Shown: positions 50,217-58,745 of the stretch, piece after piece | Numbering within the stretch: position 1 is the stretch's first letter | Layout of the letters: every line of letters starts with the position of its first letter | Assembly (NCBI GenBank): GCA_963737365.1 | Contig: CAVTSD010000009.1 | Location: forward strand, 248,001 to 312,000 | DNA: 64,000 nucleotides | Direction of reading: 5' to 3' | Source of the DNA: Roseiarcus sp963737365 | Lineage (GTDB): Bacteria; Pseudomonadota; Alphaproteobacteria; Rhizobiales; Beijerinckiaceae | Position numbers and translations under genes: made by a program | The notes under the pieces: generated by a model | Database searches by the model: none | What the model was told of the DNA's origin: nothing | The model's input: only the letters and a program-made list of their open reading frames with translations

Positions 50217-52394
50217 TCAGGTCGCAGGCTCCGGCTCCGCGCTGACCGCAGCTGGAGCTCCGTCCTGGGGTTGGAATGCGATTCGCCGCTTGTGAAATTG
50301 ATTGATCGTCGCCTGATGGCCAATCGAGACGATCGTCGTTTGCGGTAGCGTTTCGACAATCGCGCGGTAGAGATTGGCCTCGCTCTTCTCGTCGAGTGAA
50401 GCGGTCGATTCGTCCAGGAACAGCCAGTCCGGCTCGGCCAGCAAAGCGCGCGCAACCGCGAGCCGCTGCTGCTCGCCGCCAGACAGCTGCATCTGCCAAT
50501 TCTCACTCTCATCTAGCCGGTTCGCGAGCCCTGGCAGGCCAACCTTAATCAGCGTCTCGGTTAGCTGATCGTCGGAAAAATTAGAGCTTGCTCCCGGATA
50601 GGCAAGAGCCTCGCGTAACGGTCCGATCGGGATATAAGGCCGCTGCGGCAATAACATGAGCTTGGCGAAAGCCGGCTGATGGATCTCACCTGAGCCGTAT
50701 GGCCACAAGCCCGCAATTGCGCGAAAGAGGGTCGACTTGCCGACTCCCGACGGTCCGACAAGCATTGTAGGCTCCTGCGGGACCAGCACCAGGTCGGCGA
50801 CACGGGCCAGTTTGCGGCCGTCGGGCAACGCGAGTTCGACGTCGTTCAGCGCGAGGGTCGGGGCCTGCGACGGCTTTGCCGTCAGGCGCGCCTTTTTCTC
50901 GTCCGCGAGGGTGCGATTGAAGGCGTCCTCGAACGAGGTCAGACGCTCGATCGTGGCGCGAAAATCGGCGAGGCCGATGTAGCGGTCGACAAAGAAGTTC
51001 ATGGCGCCGTTGACGTTGCCGAACGCATCCGCCGACTGATTGAAACGGCCGAAGTCGACGATTTTTGCAAAATAGAAGGGGGCCACGACCACATAGGGGA
51101 TGATGACGGAGATCTGGCTGTAGAACTGGTTGAAGGCGATCAGCCAGGTGCGGACGTGAATGATCCGACGAACAGTCCTCACCACCTCGGCAAACACGTT
51201 GCCGGCGCGGTCGATCTCGCGATCCTCGCCCTTAAGGAGCGCGATCTGTTCGCTGTACTCGCGGATGCGCGCGAGATCGAAGCGGAAGTTCGCTTCGACC
51301 GCCTGCTGTCGGAAGTAGAGCCGGGACAGACTTCGGCCAATGAGCTGGGTGATGCCTGTCGCAAGGCAGGCGTATAGGACGGCGACCCAAAACAGGAAGC
51401 CAGGGATTCGCAAACCGAAAATCGGCGCGTTGAGGGAGTTGGAAATCCCCCACAGGATGATCGAGAACGAGACCAGGTTGGTTGCGGAAGCGATCGCCTG
51501 GATGGTGTAGTTGTAGATGCCGACGTTCCCGGAATTGATGCCAGTCCCGGTGCCGTTGATGAAGCCGCCGATATCCTGCGAGATACGCTGATCGGGGTTG
51601 TCGGTTGGGACATGCTGATCCGGGAATTCTTCCGACGCCGGTTGGGCTCTGTTGGCGACGTTGGCTGAAAGAGCCAGCTTGTAATGCATCGAATGCATGA
51701 GCCAGCGCGAGGTGAAGGAGGCCGTCATCCACCGGCGCCATTGCAGCACAAAATTCGAGGCGACGAAGAATTCGACGATGCCAGCGACGATGGCGATCGT
51801 CGCCAGGGGTACGAAGACGACCATGAGCTGATACCAGAACGCGACCCGGTGCGCTTCGTCCGCGACCTGAATGGCGTTGCCGAAATCCCGCTGGAAGAAG
51901 TTGAAACGCAGCGCGAGCGCGACCTGGAACTGATTGATCAGGATGAGAAAGAAGACGTTGGCGCGGGCGTAGATGTCCTGGCGCATGATGATCGGTCGAG
52001 CCGGTAGGGGCCGGATCGAGATCGGGGTCCGCGCGGCGAAGAACGGATCGGCGATCGTCATCATCTTGCGCACCAGGCGAAAATGGGAGACGGCGAAAAT
52101 GGCAAGGATGAACAGCGCCGTCGCGAGCGGCAGATAGGTCGGCAGCTCATATTCCTCGAGGCTCTTAGGCCAATAGCCCATGAGCGCCACAAGGTCGGCC
52201 AAGCCGAACAGCACGGTTTCAACGGCGAACAATTCGCAGAGAAGGGTGAGGAAGGTCGACATCCTCCATCGCGGCAGCGACGCGATCGCCGCGAGCCCCG
52301 AGGAGACCGCGATCAGCAGCGTCATTTCGTCTTCTTTATATGCGCCGATGACGAGGGCGAGGACGGCGAAGAGCGCGAGACTCAACATGCGCAT
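50217..52394 (-). CDS. BacA/SbmA-like ABC transporter with fused ATPase
   Basis: A 725-residue half-type exporter/importer: about six membrane helices followed by one nucleotide-binding domain. The membrane part has the SbmA/BacA-type (ABC_membrane_2) stretches NPDQRISQDIGGFINGTGTG, LYFRQQAVEANFRFDLARIREYSEQIALLKGE and the ALD-like loop. The ATPase has Walker A GPSGVGKST (near residue 545), LSGGEQQRLAVARALLAEPDWLFLDESTASLD and no fusion partners. Relatives (YddA, Rv1819c) import vitamin B12 or peptides. I chose ATG 52394; an earlier ATG exists at 52439. The substrate here is unknown. Confidence 0.9.
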   Translation of the reverse strand: MRMLSLALFAVLALVIGAYKEDEMTLLIAVSSGLAAIASLPRWRMSTFLTLLCELFAVETVLFGLADLVALMGYWPKSLEEYELPTYLPLATALFILAIFAVSHFRLVRKMMTIADPFFAARTPISIRPLPARPIIMRQDIYARANVFFLILINQFQVALALRFNFFQRDFGNAIQVADEAHRVAFWYQLMVVFVPLATIAIVAGIVEFFVASNFVLQWRRWMTASFTSRWLMHSMHYKLALSANVANRAQPASEEFPDQHVPTDNPDQRISQDIGGFINGTGTGINSGNVGIYNYTIQAIASATNLVSFSIILWGISNSLNAPIFGLRIPGFLFWVAVLYACLATGITQLIGRSLSRLYFRQQAVEANFRFDLARIREYSEQIALLKGEDREIDRAGNVFAEVVRTVRRIIHVRTWLIAFNQFYSQISVIIPYVVVAPFYFAKIVDFGRFNQSADAFGNVNGAMNFFVDRYIGLADFRATIERLTSFEDAFNRTLADEKKARLTAKPSQAPTLALNDVELALPDGRKLARVADLVLVPQEPTMLVGPSGVGKSTLFRAIAGLWPYGSGEIHQPAFAKLMLLPQRPYIPIGPLREALAYPGASSNFSDDQLTETLIKVGLPGLANRLDESENWQMQLSGGEQQRLAVARALLAEPDWLFLDESTASLDEKSEANLYRAIVETLPQTTIVSIGHQATINQFHKRRIAFQPQDGAPAAVSAEPEPAT

Positions 52395-53049
52395 GGGCGG
52401 GGGACCTTGAGCGGGCGGCAAGAAAATGAGAACGCGCACTAGCAGACGGACCGGGCCATTAGAAGGGCGGCCGAGTTGCGTGACGATGAATTGTTGGCAA
52501 TCTCGGCGTCAGACCGAGGTCATGGATTTCAACGTGGAAACCGAGCTGGCCCGGGGTCGCGACAGGTGGGCAATTCTGCGCGCGACGGAGTGCTTTCAAG
52601 CGCTTAACCTCTTTTTTCTGCAACTCCGCACGAATGGCGGCTTGCTTTAGGGTCCATCGACGTCGGCGATAACGCATGTTGCGTCTTGCCCTTCTAAGAA
52701 AAGGCTTCTGATGAGAATGTTCGGCGGCTCGAGAGAGAATGCGGGTCTTATTTGACCATTCTAAAGTCAAGCTGGGACTGTGGTCGTGCGCAGGCTTGAT
52801 CTTAAAATATATCATCTTCAATATAGCTTAGACCATGTTAATATTAACAATATTTCGGATTCTATACTCGTAGTATTTAAGCAGTGACCAAGAAAAATAA
52901 ATACGGAAGTCATACGAAATCAAAGCTTATGATTGCTGCTTTTCTGCCAGTATCCTGGCGCGTTCCGCAGCGGCCGGCCGCGCCCGCCTCCGGCAGGCCG
53001 TCCTCGACGAATCGCTTTGTGCAAGCGCCCGGCCGGCGAAGGCTTCCGC
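52395..53049. other. 655-base gap, AT-rich in its right half, no certain gene
   Basis: This stretch contains repeat copy B (52570-52626), an AT-rich part at 52800-52930 and a perfect 14-bp palindrome TGTTAATATTAACA at 52836-52849. An open frame on the minus strand (52459-52821) spans copy B; it has no recognisable domain or good ribosome-binding site, so I do not call it a gene. The AT-rich part may hold promoters or mark imported DNA. Confidence 0.5.
52570..52626 (-). repeat. 57-bp interspersed repeat, copy B
   Basis: It aligns without gaps to 12493-12549 (43 of 57 identical). On the minus strand it reads, in the same phase as copy A, ELQKKEVKRLKALRRAQNC, with 13 of 19 residues shared. The open frame around it continues on both sides, unlike in copy A. 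Confidence 0.55.
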
Positions 53050-54261
53050 TTACGACAGCCGCCCGTCCGGGGCGCGGGTCGCAGGAGCGAGGTTCGTGCT
53101 CTTGTGAGCGACCGCGGACGGTTCGGGGAGGCCAAAGCCGGACCGGCCTCGTGGCTGTGCGAACATGGCCGCGACAGTTCGACCCGCCCTGATGCCGGGA
53201 ACCTCGATCAGGGAATACATCGCACGGGCGGCGACCAGGGACACGATTGGAGCGATCAAAACCGGCGCCGTTATTCCAATTTTAGGTTGGAGCCAATACG
53301 TCATTGCGAACAAGATCGGCAGGTGAATAAGATAGAGGCTGTAAGAAGCTCGTCCCAGGAAAAGAAATGGCCGTCGGCGCAGCAGCGCGTCGAACCAGCC
53401 GCCCAGGCAAATACAGAAGATAATTGCGGCGAATACAAACTCCCGCAGGATGTCCGAATTAATTGCGAGGCCCAGGACCAGCGACAGAGCCACAATACCG
53501 GTTTTGGTCCAATTCGATTGAGGCCAAAACCGATGAGCTACACGATTTTGGAGAATATGGGCGATCAACATGCCGAGGATGAAGCTCGGCAGGTAAAATA
53601 GAGTGACGCCGACGATGCCGGCCAGCGAGTCGCCCATCAAGAAAGGTTCGCGGTAACCAAGCATTGCGAGTACATGGGCGCCGCTCAAATAGGCGGCTGC
53701 GCCAATTCCGAGGAGGACGATCCAGCTTTTTTGGCAGATCGCGGCGAGCAACATAAAGACAATCGAGAAACGCATCTCGATGAAAAGGCTCCAAAGAACG
53801 GGGTTGAATAGATTATCCTCGGCCCGCAATCCTAGAAGCGACATGATTCGGACGGTCCCGCCGATCGTGAGGGGATGGCACCAGCATGACGCCACCCATG
53901 GGTCGAGTGCGGAGCAGTTCGGCGGAGACTGAAGCCAATGGAGCAACGCGGCGACCGCGACGGCCACAATCAGCGCAGGGTATAATCGAAACACGCGCCG
54001 CGTTAAAAAAGACCAGTACGACCGATCGTGGCCTCGTAGGAAGCTTACGTATAAAACAAACCCACTAAGAACGAAGAATAAAAGGACAGCGGGATGGCCC
54101 AGCCGCGCCATGACCCGAAATATAGGGGTGACGAAGCCCGCGTTTCCAGCCTCGGTATTAAGGTCAACGTTTGCCGAATGATGGATGACGACTGCGAGCG
54201 CCGCAGCTCCACGAAGTCCGTCGAGCGACTCGAAGTGACCTTGGCTGCGAATAGTGGTCAT
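53050..54261 (-). CDS. Acyltransferase family 3 (OafA/YrhL-like) membrane protein
   Basis: A 403-residue integral-membrane acyltransferase with about ten helices, of the type that O-acetylates or succinylates sugars of lipopolysaccharide, peptidoglycan or exopolysaccharide. The N-terminal FESLDGLRGAAALAVVIHHSA holds the conserved R and catalytic HH; the LFFVLSGFVLYVSFLRGHD and SLFIEMRFSIVFMLLA stretches and the later helix FLFLGRASYSLYLIHLPILF are diagnostic. ATG 54261 fits the family start. Base composition here is lower in GC than the neighbours, and a methyltransferase gene lies nearby, so horizontal gain of surface-polysaccharide genes is plausible. Confidence 0.92.
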   Translation of the reverse strand: MTTIRSQGHFESLDGLRGAAALAVVIHHSANVDLNTEAGNAGFVTPIFRVMARLGHPAVLLFFVLSGFVLYVSFLRGHDRSYWSFLTRRVFRLYPALIVAVAVAALLHWLQSPPNCSALDPWVASCWCHPLTIGGTVRIMSLLGLRAEDNLFNPVLWSLFIEMRFSIVFMLLAAICQKSWIVLLGIGAAAYLSGAHVLAMLGYREPFLMGDSLAGIVGVTLFYLPSFILGMLIAHILQNRVAHRFWPQSNWTKTGIVALSLVLGLAINSDILREFVFAAIIFCICLGGWFDALLRRRPFLFLGRASYSLYLIHLPILFAMTYWLQPKIGITAPVLIAPIVSLVAARAMYSLIEVPGIRAGRTVAAMFAQPRGRSGFGLPEPSAVAHKSTNLAPATRAPDGRLS

Positions 54262-54565
54262 TGCATGCTCCGGGTGTCGAGGGCCTAATAAAAGGGTTGG
54301 CAAACGGCCTCCCGGCGAAGAAGACTACGATCCCGCGCCGGCTTCTCGAGCGACATTGTATGAAGTTGTTAACGCGGCCCACCGCTTAGCAAAATAGCGC
54401 TGCCATGGGTGACAACAGATTAATTAAAACAAACTCAGACAGTGAATAGAATCTCGCGGTTTATCCAGCAATTGTCGTCTTGCAATTGTCGTTCCGAGAT
54501 GTCGTCGGTGTGACAACTGCGGTTGCAACACACCCCCGTTTCGGTCTCCGGTCCTTTGAACCAGC

Positions 54566-55393
54566 TTGAAATTCCCCGGTGGGTCAGCCAAGGGTGCCGC
54601 GGGCAGCATCGCTGGTGGGGCTAACAGCTTGAGCATTCTCCTTATCTGCGTACTGATTTTTGTCCTGTTTATGGTCGCCGGCTATGCCGGGCTGGCTTTG
54701 CAAACGAAGCTCGTCGATGAGCACAAGACGGGCGAGACAAAAGCCGTGGTCGGCCAGGTCTCAGGCCTAGTCAGCCTTCTTCTCGCGCTCGTCCTCGGAA
54801 CCCTCATCGGCGTGAGCTGGGGCTATTTCTCGGCCCAGCGGACGAATCTGGAGAATTTCTCCGCCCAGATCCTGAGGCTCGATCAGGCGCTCGGGCAGTT
54901 TGGGCCCGAAACCAAGCCGATGCGCGACCAGCTCAAACAGGGAATCGAAAAAGCCTATGAGGCGATCTGGAGCGGCGGGACGGTCGATTCCGCGTTCCTG
55001 ACGGTCGGCCCGCCCCTCGCTAATGCGCAAGCCGTGAGCGACTTTCTCGCGACGCTTCAGCCCAAGACTGATACGCAGAAAGCGGCGCTGGCGACCGCCA
55101 ACCAATACGCCAGCATGGTCGAACAATCGCGGCTCTTGATCTCTCTCCAGATCGCCAGCGGGCCGGTGTCGTGGGTCTTGATCGCGATCCTGGTTTTTTG
55201 GACGGCGTCGCTCTTTTTCGCCATGGGCCTATACGCCCCAAGCAACGCCCTGGTCACCGCAGCCCTGACTTTCGGCGCGCTGTCGATCGCGTTTGCGATT
55301 CTCCTCATCCTCGAACTCGGCATGCCCTATACTGGCCTGTTCAGGGTCTCGCCCGCGGCGCTCGAACAAACGATCGAGTTCATCGACAAATAG
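54566..55393 (+). CDS. DUF4239 (bestrophin-like) membrane protein
   Basis: A 275-residue integral-membrane protein of DUF4239. It has hydrophobic helices near residues 22-45, 68-90, 196-220 and 225-250, and between them a long soluble stretch (QRTNLENFSAQILRLDQALGQFGPETKP) that is the family core. The function is unknown. The start TTG at 54566 is uncertain; a second TTG at 54629 sits just before the first helix. The last 24 residues (TGLFRVSPAALEQTIEFIDK at the end) recur at 56501-56573 in a partial duplicate of this gene's 3' end. Confidence 0.8.
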   Translation: MKFPGGSAKGAAGSIAGGANSLSILLICVLIFVLFMVAGYAGLALQTKLVDEHKTGETKAVVGQVSGLVSLLLALVLGTLIGVSWGYFSAQRTNLENFSAQILRLDQALGQFGPETKPMRDQLKQGIEKAYEAIWSGGTVDSAFLTVGPPLANAQAVSDFLATLQPKTDTQKAALATANQYASMVEQSRLLISLQIASGPVSWVLIAILVFWTASLFFAMGLYAPSNALVTAALTFGALSIAFAILLILELGMPYTGLFRVSPAALEQTIEFIDK

Positions 55394-55450
55394 CGGTTTC
55401 AGCGGGCGGCCACGGCCGTTTAACCGCGGGCGGCCGGCGTCATCCGCGCA
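55321..55450. repeat. Direct repeat, copy 1 (gene-junction duplicate)
   Basis: Bases 55321-55411 match 56501-56593 at about 88 percent (9 substitutions and 2 single-base gaps by hand), and 55426-55450 match 56584-56608 exactly (25 of 25). Copy 1 contains the end of the DUF4239 gene and, in miniature, the last codons of the DUF1003 gene. The two copies flank the TylF-like methyltransferase gene. Confidence 0.85.
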
Positions 55451-55463
55451 GCTGAAACGTCCC

Positions 55464-56234
55464 TTATCTTTTGATAACGATCGCGTGGCCGTTGAGATTG
55501 TGAAAAACGATCCGGTCTTTGAGCGGCAGTTGCGCGTCGACATAGCGAGCGACGCCAGGAGTCGTGTCTCCGCCATAGTCATCGTAGACGATCATACCGC
55601 CTGGGACCAAACGGTCCCAGATCCATTCTGTTACGTCTTTGGCGGACTGGTAGACATCGACATCTATATGGCAGAACCTAAACTTGAGGTTTTCGACCTG
55701 ACGCCCGGTGTCTTCTGGGAAGATTCCAACAAGAACCTCAATATTGTCGAGTTTAAATCTACGAGAGAAGAGCTCCTCAACCGAACGTTGGCTCGTGTCA
55801 GCATGCTCCCCGCCAACATAGTCAGGATCCTCAACTCCGACTTTCACGACGCCAGAGAAGGTATCGCAGGCGTAGACCTTGTCGGACAGTCCTACATTTC
55901 TCGCCTGGGTCGCGATAAGCGCGGCCGTTCCCCCGCGCCACACCCCGACCTCGATCAGAGAGCCACCTTCGAGCTTGGCGCACTGCTCGACGAGCTTCCA
56001 AAGCTCGAAGCAACGGTATTTGTCGACGAGCGTAGCGTCTTTGATCTGCGAATAGGCCGCCAAGAAAGCTTCGTCAATATTCCACGGGCTGTACGTCGCG
56101 TTGGGCAGCACTACTTCGTAATCAGGCCCTTTTTTCAAAAGCCGAGGCATATAGCGAACATGGACACCATAATTGCGCGCCAGGTTCTTTACCGCCAATT
56201 TTAACGAAGGGTTCAAGGGGACCTCGGCGGCCAC
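55464..56234 (-). CDS. TylF/MycF-family methyltransferase
   Basis: A 256-residue SAM-dependent O-methyltransferase of the TylF/MycF/NovP group, whose members methylate sugars of antibiotics or cell-surface glycans and need a metal. The SAM-binding loop is GSLIEVGVWRGGTAALIA (about residues 90-107); acidic metal ligands lie in FCHIDVDVYQSAKDVTEWIW and MIVYDDYGG. KVYACDTFSG follows the SAM loop as in the family. It is a single gene inserted between two DUF genes and flanked by ~90-130-base direct repeats. Proximity to the acyltransferase suggests cell-surface sugar modification. Confidence 0.87.
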   Translation of the reverse strand: MAAEVPLNPSLKLAVKNLARNYGVHVRYMPRLLKKGPDYEVVLPNATYSPWNIDEAFLAAYSQIKDATLVDKYRCFELWKLVEQCAKLEGGSLIEVGVWRGGTAALIATQARNVGLSDKVYACDTFSGVVKVGVEDPDYVGGEHADTSQRSVEELFSRRFKLDNIEVLVGIFPEDTGRQVENLKFRFCHIDVDVYQSAKDVTEWIWDRLVPGGMIVYDDYGGDTTPGVARYVDAQLPLKDRIVFHNLNGHAIVIKR

Positions 56235-56580
56235 GTCATATTAAGAAATCTTGCAGGACTGATAAAGAATAATAACACATACATAGAGTAGATGCAAGAT
56301 CCGCCTTTCTGGTTGCCTTAGGCGGTCGTGGTCCAGGCAACATCGGCGACAGGCCGCGCCACCAACCTCTCACCGATTAAAATTTCACACTTTCCGAAAT
56401 GCGTGGATCGGATTTGCTCTACCTCAACCGCCGTGAGCAAAGTGGCCAAATACAGAATAGTTACTGGCGAAAAGAGTCGCCCTTGCGATCCTTCTCAGGG
56501 CATGGCCTGTACCGGTCTGTTCAAGGTCTCCCCGGCGGCGCTCGAGCAAACAATCGAGTTCATCGACAAATAGGCGGTTT
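56235..56580. other. 346-base gap with duplicated end of the DUF4239 gene
   Basis: The right part (56501-56573) encodes MACTGLFKVSPAALEQTIEF and the rest of the DUF4239 C-terminus through its stop, without the body of the gene. The left part (56235-56500) is lower in GC and holds only the upstream region of the leftward methyltransferase. No other gene is visible. Confidence 0.7.
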
Positions 56581-56608
56581 TCAGCGGGCGGCCGGCGTCA
56601 TCCGCGCA
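56501..56608. repeat. Direct repeat, copy 2 (gene-junction duplicate)
   Basis: The partner of 55321-55450. It contains a truncated DUF4239 3' end running straight into the complete 3' end of the convergent DUF1003 gene. Most differences in the coding part are synonymous, which suggests this copy derives from a functional homologue rather than from neutral decay. Confidence 0.85.
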
Positions 56609-57357
56609 TGGACCTCGCTCGTCATCGCATCGATCCTTTCGACGAGGGTTCGGACGGCCTCAGTGAGTTCGGTATTCTGTTTCAGCAGGGTCTCCACGCG
56701 CTCGGTCAGCGCGGTGTTCTGCTGCACCATTTCGATCAGCACGCCGGCCTGCTCGCGCATCTGCGCCTGCCGCTGCTCATTGATTTGATGAATCTCCTCG
56801 CGATGCTGGGCGTCGGCGAGGCTCGTCACCTTGTCGCGATCCGCTTGACGGGTCTGCGCCAGCAGGATCAGGGGCGCGGCATAGGCGGCCTGAGTCGAGA
56901 AGGCGAGATTGAGCAGAATGAACGGATAGACGTCGAACTGGGTCCAGCCGGCGGCATTGACCCATATCCACAACGCGACGATGAGCGTTTGCGCGATGAG
57001 GAACGTCGGCGTGCCAAAGAAGCGCGCGAAATCCTCCGCCTTTCTCCCGAACCAGTCGTTTCCGAAGGCGGATTCGAGATGAGCGTGGGGAAGGTGAAAT
57101 TTCCGCATCCGCTCGTCCGGCTCATGGCGCACACTCATTTTTGCTTTTCCTTTCGCCTCCAGCACGCGATCGGCGGCCTGCGATTCGCGCTCCGACAATA
57201 CAGAAATCGGGCTGAATTTCGACGCCATCGCCAGCGCTATCTTCAAGGCATCGGCGTCAGCTGCTAACCTGACAGCGAGGAGGCGCCTTGCGGAGCGGTT
57301 TTGGAATCGGTATCGTCTAGTTGTTCCACCTAATTTATATACGTTAAAATTGAGCAA
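56581..57357 (-). CDS. DUF1003 membrane protein
   Basis: A DUF1003 protein with two membrane helices separated by a short loop (FLIAQTLIVALWIWVNAAG; then YPFILLNLAFSTQAAYAAPLILLAQTRQADRD, the family signature), followed by a coiled-coil tail of about 80 residues (QMREQAGVLIEMVQQNTALTERVETLL and following). The function is unknown. The first ~43 residues are not family-like; ATG 57228 is an alternative start giving 215 residues. The gene converges on DUF4239, and its last codons are duplicated at 55426-55450. Confidence 0.83.
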   Translation of the reverse strand: MLNFNVYKLGGTTRRYRFQNRSARRLLAVRLAADADALKIALAMASKFSPISVLSERESQAADRVLEAKGKAKMSVRHEPDERMRKFHLPHAHLESAFGNDWFGRKAEDFARFFGTPTFLIAQTLIVALWIWVNAAGWTQFDVYPFILLNLAFSTQAAYAAPLILLAQTRQADRDKVTSLADAQHREEIHQINEQRQAQMREQAGVLIEMVQQNTALTERVETLLKQNTELTEAVRTLVERIDAMTSEVHARMTPAAR

Positions 57358-57442
57358 CTTTATCTATTTGTCATAGAGTCATCGTTCGTCGCATGGGGCT
57401 TTGAAAACTGGCGACGCAAGCGGCAACAGCAGGGAAGAAACC

Positions 57443-58729
57443 ATGTCTCACAAAGTCGAAACTCTGGCGCTCCACGCTGGCTGGCGCGCCGATCCTACTA
57501 CGGGCGCCGTCGCGGTGCCGATTTATCAGACCACCTCCTATCAGTTCCAAAGCGCCGAGCACGCCGCCAACCTGTTCGCGCTCAAGGAGCTCGGCAACAT
57601 CTACACCCGCATCATGAACCCGACCAATGACGTGCTGGAAAAGCGCGTCGCTGCTCTTGAGGGCGGGGTGGCGGGTCTGGCGCTCGCCAGCGGCCAAGCC
57701 GCTTCGGCTTTTTCGATCCAGAACCTGGCGCGGGTCGGCGACAACGTCGTCTCCTCGACGGATCTTTACGGGGGCACCTGGAACCTGTTCGCCAATACGA
57801 TGAAGGACCAGGGGATCGAGGTGCGCTTCGTCGATCCCGCCGATCCTGAGAATTTCCGCAAGGCGACCGACGCGCGCACGCGCGCCTACTACGCCGAGAC
57901 GCTGCCCAACCCGAAGCTGATCGCCTTTCCGATCGAGGAAGTGGCGGCGATCGGCCGGCCCTTGGGCATTCCGCTGATCATGGATAACACCGCCGCGCCG
58001 ATCCTGACCCGGCCGTTCGAACATGGCGCGGCGATCGTCGTCTACTCGTCGACGAAATATCTTGGCGGCCACGGCACCTCAATCGGCGGACTCATCATCG
58101 ATAGCGGCAATTTTCCCTGGGAGGACCACAAAGAGCGTCAGCCCGCGCTCAACACCCCCGATCCCAGCTACCACGGCGCAGTGTGGAGCGAAGCGGTGAA
58201 GCCGCTTGGCCCCGTCGCCTACATCCTCAAGGCGCGCACGACGCTTTTGCGCGATCTCGGCTCAGCCATGTCGCCGTTCAACGCCTTCCTCACGCTTCAG
58301 GGTGTGGAGACGCTGCCGTTGCGGATCGAGCGCCACTCGGCAAACGCGTCCGCGGTCGCAGCCTGGCTCGGCAAACAGTCCGCGGTCACGAGCGTCATTC
58401 ATCCTTCGGTTCAGAAAGGCGAAGCGAGGAAGCGCGCTGAAAAATACCTCAAGGGAGGGCAGGGCGGCCTCGTCGGATTTGAGATCAAGGGCGGCAAGGA
58501 CGCGGGGCGCAGGTTCATCGACGCGCTGAAGCTCCTCTATCACGTCGCCAACATCGGCGACGCTCGGTCGCTCGCGATCCATCCGGCGACCACCACTCAC
58601 TCGCAGCTCAGCCCGCAAGAGCAGCAGGCGACCGGCGTGACGGACGACTATGTTCGTCTGTCGATCGGCATCGAGCATATCGATGATATTCTCGCCGACC
58701 TCGATCAGGCGCTGAAGGCCGCGGCCTGA
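57443..58729 (+). CDS. metY: O-acetylhomoserine sulfhydrylase
   Basis: MetY makes homocysteine from O-acetylhomoserine and sulfide with PLP. The 428-residue protein starts KVETLALHAGWRADPTTGAVAVPIYQTTSYQF, has YTRIMNPTNDVLEKRVAALEGG and GQAASAFSIQNLARVGDNVVSS, the PLP lysine in VVYSSTKYLGGHGTSIGG, and the C-terminal LAIHPATTTHSQLSPQEQ and RLSIGIEHIDDIL segments. ATG 57443, preceded by AGGGAAG, is a better start than 57401. It stands alone. I saw no SAM riboswitch upstream. Confidence 0.95.
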   Translation: MSHKVETLALHAGWRADPTTGAVAVPIYQTTSYQFQSAEHAANLFALKELGNIYTRIMNPTNDVLEKRVAALEGGVAGLALASGQAASAFSIQNLARVGDNVVSSTDLYGGTWNLFANTMKDQGIEVRFVDPADPENFRKATDARTRAYYAETLPNPKLIAFPIEEVAAIGRPLGIPLIMDNTAAPILTRPFEHGAAIVVYSSTKYLGGHGTSIGGLIIDSGNFPWEDHKERQPALNTPDPSYHGAVWSEAVKPLGPVAYILKARTTLLRDLGSAMSPFNAFLTLQGVETLPLRIERHSANASAVAAWLGKQSAVTSVIHPSVQKGEARKRAEKYLKGGQGGLVGFEIKGGKDAGRRFIDALKLLYHVANIGDARSLAIHPATTTHSQLSPQEQQATGVTDDYVRLSIGIEHIDDILADLDQALKAAA

Positions 58730-58745
58730 AGGCGGGGAGAGCAGC

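Noticed and set aside
52459..52821. A 120-codon minus-strand ORF spanning repeat copy B
   Set aside because: It has no recognisable domain, poor start context and a very basic composition. I kept only the repeat and left the coding question as a finding.
57358..57442. SAM-II riboswitch before metY
   Set aside because: The 85-base leader has no stretch matching the SAM-II core; the gap is also short.
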